DNA of 16,238 nucleotides. It comes from JAGOLU01 sp964542665 (lineage in GTDB: Bacteria > Patescibacteriota > Microgenomatia > UBA1406 > GWC2-37-13). Shown here piece after piece: positions 13,397 through 16,238 of this stretch; position 1 is the stretch's first letter, and each line of letters begins with the position of its first letter. Under the pieces are notes generated by a model that was given only the letters and a program-made list of their open reading frames with translations, searched no databases and was not told the origin of the DNA. A program made the translations under genes and the position numbers. The DNA lies in the NCBI GenBank assembly GCA_964542665.1, contig CAZIUF010000020.1:1-16238 (forward strand), in the 5' to 3' direction.

Positions 13397-13424
13397 GGGG
13401 GGTACCATACGGTACCCCCCTTTT
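13397..13424 (+). terminator. Strong GC hairpin followed by TTTT
   Basis: GGGGGGTACC-ATAC-GGTACCCCCC (13397-13420), then TTTT on the plus strand. By its T-run it reads as a plus-strand terminator, although no plus-strand gene precedes it; on the minus strand it lies 63 bases after the 712-aa stop and could still block read-through. Confidence 0.6.
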
Positions 13425-13436
13425 CACTTCATGTTC

Positions 13437-13464
13437 TTGGGGGGTAGCAGTTGCCACCCCCCAA
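13437..13464 (-). terminator. GC-rich hairpin just after the 712-aa gene
   Basis: TTGGGGGGT (13437-13445) pairs with ACCCCCCAA (13456-13464), with a further inner GC/GC pair. It starts 19 bases after the stop of the 712-aa gene. Without a T-run it may act as a 3'-end stabilising hairpin rather than a true terminator. Confidence 0.5.
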
Positions 13465-13482
13465 CTTGTCCCTCCGGATCGC

Positions 13483-15621
13483 CTATCGGCGAACCATCGG
13501 GATGAATGTCTTGATGGGCAAGCCTGCCGCCGGGTCCCAGGCCGGGGCGATCCCGGTGAACCACCGCTCGGTGTAGTTGGCCCCACCGGGCTCAACAAAC
13601 CGAACGAGTACCCAGTATTGTGTCTCCGCCCGGGGGGCAGAAACCTCAGTCCAAGTCGTGGACGTGATCGGCAGGAGGCCACTCACGTCGACGAAGATGT
13701 AGCTGGGCACTTGGTATCGATTGACCTGTATGAGGCTCCCAGGCCAGGGGGCCGTTCCGGTCATGTCCAGCATGTAGGTCAGCGGGGGAGTGAGTTCGAT
13801 CTGAACCGCACCGGTAAGGGTGCGGGTGAGCGATAGCGGCAGGTACGGCCCTGACGGAAGCATCGGACCGACGACTGCCGGTCCGTATTCCGTAACCGCC
13901 CCGCTGTTCTCAACTTCCTCGAGCCAGTAGTAGGAGGCCCCAGTCGGAGCCTCCTCATCGACCCATGCGTAGTTGCCGCCTGAGCCTGTAGCCGCGATCA
14001 CTCCGCCGCTCACCAGCGTCGCGCTTGCGCGCGTGCCGGTCAGCGATCGGTAGATCCGGTAGCCCAGCGTGTTCTGCTCGCTGGCGACCTGCCAGTGAAC
14101 AGCCACATTCTGACTGTCTCGCGTCGCGTTGAACGACACAAGCTGGATCGCCGTCGGGATCGTGACGTTCAGGACCTCGTTAGAGGTCCAATCGACGTCG
14201 CCGATCGAGGCGATTGCTACGTTCGGGATCACTCCCTGGAATCCGGGCAGAACCCGGACAGAGAACGTTGCTGTGAAGACGGCGCCATCTGCAAATGGTG
14301 CCACATGCCACGTCATGGTGTTGCTTACCATGAGCGGCACAGGACTCGCACTCACATACTCTGTCCCGAATGGGACCGAGTCAATCACATCAACCACGGG
14401 CAGGGCATAGCCGCTGTCATTGATGACGATGATTGTGTACGTGATCAGCGAACCTTCTTGGACGACGTTCTCTGCCGATCCACCCGAGAAGCTGTCGACG
14501 GCCGACTTGCCGATCTGCAAGTGCGGGGTCGAGGTCGCTGTCGCGGTGGAGGTAGCCGTCGGCGTCCGGGTTGGGGTAGCCGTCGGCGTGTTGGACGGCG
14601 TCACGGTCGGCGTATTCGTCGCCGTTGGCGTAGCCGTCGGTGTGTTCGTGGGCGTGTCCGTCGGCGTCGCAGTGGACGTCGGCGTATTGGACGGCGTCAC
14701 CGTCGGGCTGTTGGTCGCCGTGGGTGTCGCAGTCGGAGTCGAGGTCGGAGTGTCCGTCGGCGTCGGGGTCGACGTCGGCGTCTCGGTCGGCGTAGCCGTA
14801 GGCGTATTCGTCGCCGTGGGCGTTGCCGTTGGGGTGTTCGTAGGCGTGTCCGTCGGCGTCGCAGTGGACGTCGGCGTGTTTGACGGTGTCACCGTTGGCG
14901 TATCAGTCGCCGTGGGCGTTGCCGTTGGGGTTGAGGTCGGCGGAGCAAAGTCGTACGTGATACAGACAGTCACCGAACTCAACGTGTCGACCTCGGTGCG
15001 CATGTTAGGATCATGCGTCACTGAGGTAGAACCCATCGTCGAAAACGGGAAGGTCACGTACCCTTCTCCAACGTAACCACTCAGCTGATTGGTCTCAGTG
15101 GTGGTTATCATGGTCGAGGTCATCTGGTTGACGAAAGTGTCCGCACCAGATGAATCCCCGCGTGGAGCAAGGGTTCTCTGCTCAAGGGTTTGGACTTTGT
15201 TCGTTAAGGTCTGCCCATCATCCATCCAGAGCACGTTCTGTGCCTGGTGGTTGATCTGGAGCGTCGAAGTAGTAGTGTCGTCTTTGGAGACGAATGTCTC
15301 CGAGATTGACACTGTCGACGATAGTGCGACACTCACCCGGTTCAGAACACCGAGCGAGGATTCGAACTGCCGAACGCTGATGGACCTATAGGTCTCCACG
15401 AAGGGGACCTGCTTTGGAATCGTCACAGAGCAGACCGTTCTCGATGAAGTGGTCTTCGTAACGGTTTCGTTCAGCAAGTCGGCCCTTTCGAGACTCTTGA
15501 TGTCTACCACCGGCGGCGCCGGTGGCTTCGGATCTTGGGCGAGGACAGGCGTCCCCACCGAAAACAGTGCTCCTGTAGCCATCAAGGCCGCAGCAAGGTA
15601 TCTTGTTGATGTCGTGTTCAT
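13483..15621 (-). CDS. Secreted Thr-Pro-repeat protein with DUF11-like domain, 712 aa
   Basis: Probably an exported cell-surface or secreted protein. The signal peptide is MNTTSTRYLAAALMATGALF... with likely cleavage after VLA (28). A domain of unknown type (about 40-225) follows, then a Thr/Pro spacer (229-366) of TPTxTPTxTPT units. A DUF11-like beta domain (about 368-490; LITYTIIVINDSG, PNVAIAS) comes next. A fibronectin/Chloroflexota-like module (about 493-583; VAVHWQVASEQNTLGYRIYRS, YYWLEEV) is followed by a C-terminal domain ending FIPMVRR. The spacer should be extended and possibly glycosylated. No LPXTG motif is seen. SD TAAGGAGG (15627-15634) lies five bases before ATG 15621. The gene is clearly more GC-rich than its neighbours, and the architecture is typical of Chloroflexota. 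Acquisition by transfer is inferred. Confidence 0.85.
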   Translation of the reverse strand: MNTTSTRYLAAALMATGALFSVGTPVLAQDPKPPAPPVVDIKSLERADLLNETVTKTTSSRTVCSVTIPKQVPFVETYRSISVRQFESSLGVLNRVSVALSSTVSISETFVSKDDTTTSTLQINHQAQNVLWMDDGQTLTNKVQTLEQRTLAPRGDSSGADTFVNQMTSTMITTTETNQLSGYVGEGYVTFPFSTMGSTSVTHDPNMRTEVDTLSSVTVCITYDFAPPTSTPTATPTATDTPTVTPSNTPTSTATPTDTPTNTPTATPTATNTPTATPTETPTSTPTPTDTPTSTPTATPTATNSPTVTPSNTPTSTATPTDTPTNTPTATPTATNTPTVTPSNTPTATPTRTPTATSTATATSTPHLQIGKSAVDSFSGGSAENVVQEGSLITYTIIVINDSGYALPVVDVIDSVPFGTEYVSASPVPLMVSNTMTWHVAPFADGAVFTATFSVRVLPGFQGVIPNVAIASIGDVDWTSNEVLNVTIPTAIQLVSFNATRDSQNVAVHWQVASEQNTLGYRIYRSLTGTRASATLVSGGVIAATGSGGNYAWVDEEAPTGASYYWLEEVENSGAVTEYGPAVVGPMLPSGPYLPLSLTRTLTGAVQIELTPPLTYMLDMTGTAPWPGSLIQVNRYQVPSYIFVDVSGLLPITSTTWTEVSAPRAETQYWVLVRFVEPGGANYTERWFTGIAPAWDPAAGLPIKTFIPMVRR
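14524..14937 (-). repeat. Thr-Pro coding repeat with 192-bp higher-order period
   Basis: This encodes residues 229-366 of the 712-aa protein. Besides the short TPT units, a run beginning PTVTPSNTPTSTATPTDTP occurs at residues 242 and 306. At DNA level GTGTCCGTCGGCGTCGCAGT starts at 14654 and again at 14846, exactly 192 bp apart. It was probably enlarged by a segmental duplication. Confidence 0.8.
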
Positions 15622-15626
15622 GGATG

Positions 15627-15634
15627 CCTCCTTA
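15627..15634 (-). promoter_or_regulatory. Strong Shine-Dalgarno of the 712-aa gene
   Basis: TAAGGAGG, five bases before ATG 15621. It is the only near-perfect SD next to a gene in this window, in contrast with the leaderless layout of the others. Confidence 0.8.
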
Positions 15635-15792
15635 AGGCTTTGGCGTTGCTGTTGGCGTGGTTTTGCTTCAGGCTTTTTAGGCCCTAGGCGTGGTTTGGTT
15701 TCTTATTCATTTTCATTCATCGTATTTTTATCCCCAACGAGCTCCCCATCCTTTTGGGATAGAGAGAATTAAACTTTTGGCCGCGTCGTAGA

Positions 15793-15840
15793 TGACGGGT
15801 ACATGTGAAGATAGATAGCTATGCTCACAAGTACCCGTCA
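15793..15840. repeat. Long interrupted hairpin in the 712-aa upstream region
   Basis: TGACGGGTAC (15793-15802) pairs with GTACCCGTCA (15831-15840); after one A/A mismatch, TGTGA pairs with TCACA. The 16-base loop contains the palindrome ATAGCTAT. CTTTTG follows on the plus strand, so it could be a weak plus-strand terminator, a structured 5' leader of the 712-aa mRNA, or a protein-binding site. Confidence 0.6.
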
Positions 15841-16036
15841 CTTTTGACTCATCACACACACTCCACACACTGATTCGTATTCATGTAGAAATATATAATT
15901 CTTATTAGTTTTGTTCGTTTCCCGAAATGTTAAAGTACAGTGCCTTTCATCCAAAAGCTTTTTTTAGTAAAGACAGGCCCATAGTATACCACATTTTGTG
16001 CTCAATTTAGGGGGTAAATGCACATGGAGTAGACTG

Positions 16037-16064
16037 ATGACATTTTACACAGGTTTGCTATACT
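16037..16064 (+). promoter_or_regulatory. Putative plus-strand promoter leaving the window
   Basis: -35 ATGACA (16037-16042), a 16-base spacer and -10 TATACT (16059-16064). Transcription would start near 16071 and run off the window; no start codon with a sustained frame follows in view. Confidence 0.4.
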
Positions 16065-16238
16065 TATCCTTTGGTGACAAGCCAATTGATTTAATATTGA
16101 TTTGGCTTACATTTAGGTAAATTCGATCAAACCATATGCAAAGTTCGCCCCTTTTTGAGCTCAGATATATATCCTATAGTAGTCAATTTACCCACAATTG
16201 AGCTTATCACTGCTTGGGCGTTAACGACTCGAGGGATT

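Larger units (their letters stand above)
15622..16238. other. 617-base region without a gene; AT-rich beyond about 15700
   Basis: No convincing coding frame exists; the only ORFs are short. It holds the leader of the 712-aa gene with its SD (15627-15634) and a 10-bp direct repeat GGCGTGGTTT (15654-15663 and 15687-15696, 33 apart). A strong hairpin lies at 15793-15840. A weak extended -10 on the minus strand (TGG-TATACT, 15983-15991) and a plus-strand promoter (16037-16064) follow. A smaller inverted repeat AAGCCAA/TTGGCTT lies at 16079-16108. The downstream plus-strand gene, if any, is beyond the window. Confidence 0.5.

Noticed and set aside
14524..14937. Regular short repeats resembling a CRISPR array
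   Set aside because: Units are in frame, encode Thr-Pro, have no unique spacers and lie inside a complete gene.
14420..15076. Long plus-strand frames over the Thr-Pro repeat, rich in VGVAVGV
   Set aside because: They are the antisense reading of the regular GC-rich repeat, have no start signal, and the minus-strand protein has a signal peptide, domains and an SD.
16136..16201. Plus-strand 21-codon ORF after the promoter at 16037
   Set aside because: Too short, no SD, and the distance from the transcription start is arbitrary.

Overview
The window looks like a chromosomal piece of an uncultivated bacterium, most probably a member of the Candidate Phyla Radiation (Patescibacteria). This rests on several features: compact mixed-strand genes, little recognisable Shine-Dalgarno (SD) sequence, a tiny GIY-YIG protein, a short NUDIX protein, DUF4870-type and 'CGKPVVYLYP' proteins, and intergenic DNA packed with short palindromic repeats. 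The standard code fits: TGA ends two genes and no recognised gene is interrupted by it. The assignment comes from gene character, not from a marker gene.

Layout. Positions 1-784 hold the 3' part of a tRNA-Leu, one intact tRNA-Gly(GCC), a GIY-YIG nuclease-like gene starting three bases after that tRNA, and several broken tRNA-Gly copies interrupted by GC-rich palindromes. Positions 821-2655 (+) encode a DUF4870-like membrane protein and a fold-III PLP decarboxylase (ornithine/lysine type). Positions 2801-6181 (-) encode 4-alpha-glucanotransferase and a one-piece transketolase, each followed by a long hairpin with a shared core. Positions 6254-7709 hold a NUDIX hydrolase, an unknown 120-aa protein and a dCTP deaminase. 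A DEAD-box RNA helicase follows at 7975-9393 with a ~200-nt leader that contains a possible leader peptide and a terminator-like hairpin. Positions 9432-10986 hold an AT-rich MFS transporter downstream of tRNA-Ser(UGA); an 18-bp copy of the tRNA-Ser 3' end marks the far side. tRNA-Cys and a 671-aa membrane-anchored protein of unknown function follow. The last third is a GC-rich segment with one 712-aa secreted Thr-Pro-repeat protein, then about 600 bases without a gene.

How it fits together. The enzymes are dispersed housekeeping functions: alpha-glucan handling, the non-oxidative pentose phosphate pathway, nucleotide metabolism and sanitation, a polyamine-type decarboxylation, and RNA remodelling. 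They are not one pathway operon. For most genes a -10-like hexamer ends only 4-10 bases before the chosen start codon, which suggests leaderless transcripts. The 712-aa gene is the exception: it has a near-perfect SD, different base composition and a Chloroflexota-like architecture, so it looks acquired.

Most unusual features: tRNA-Gly fragments flanking a GIY-YIG gene, palindromic repeats that seem to sit inside other hairpins, a tRNA-Ser 3'-end duplication bracketing the MFS gene, and the possible attenuator upstream of the helicase.
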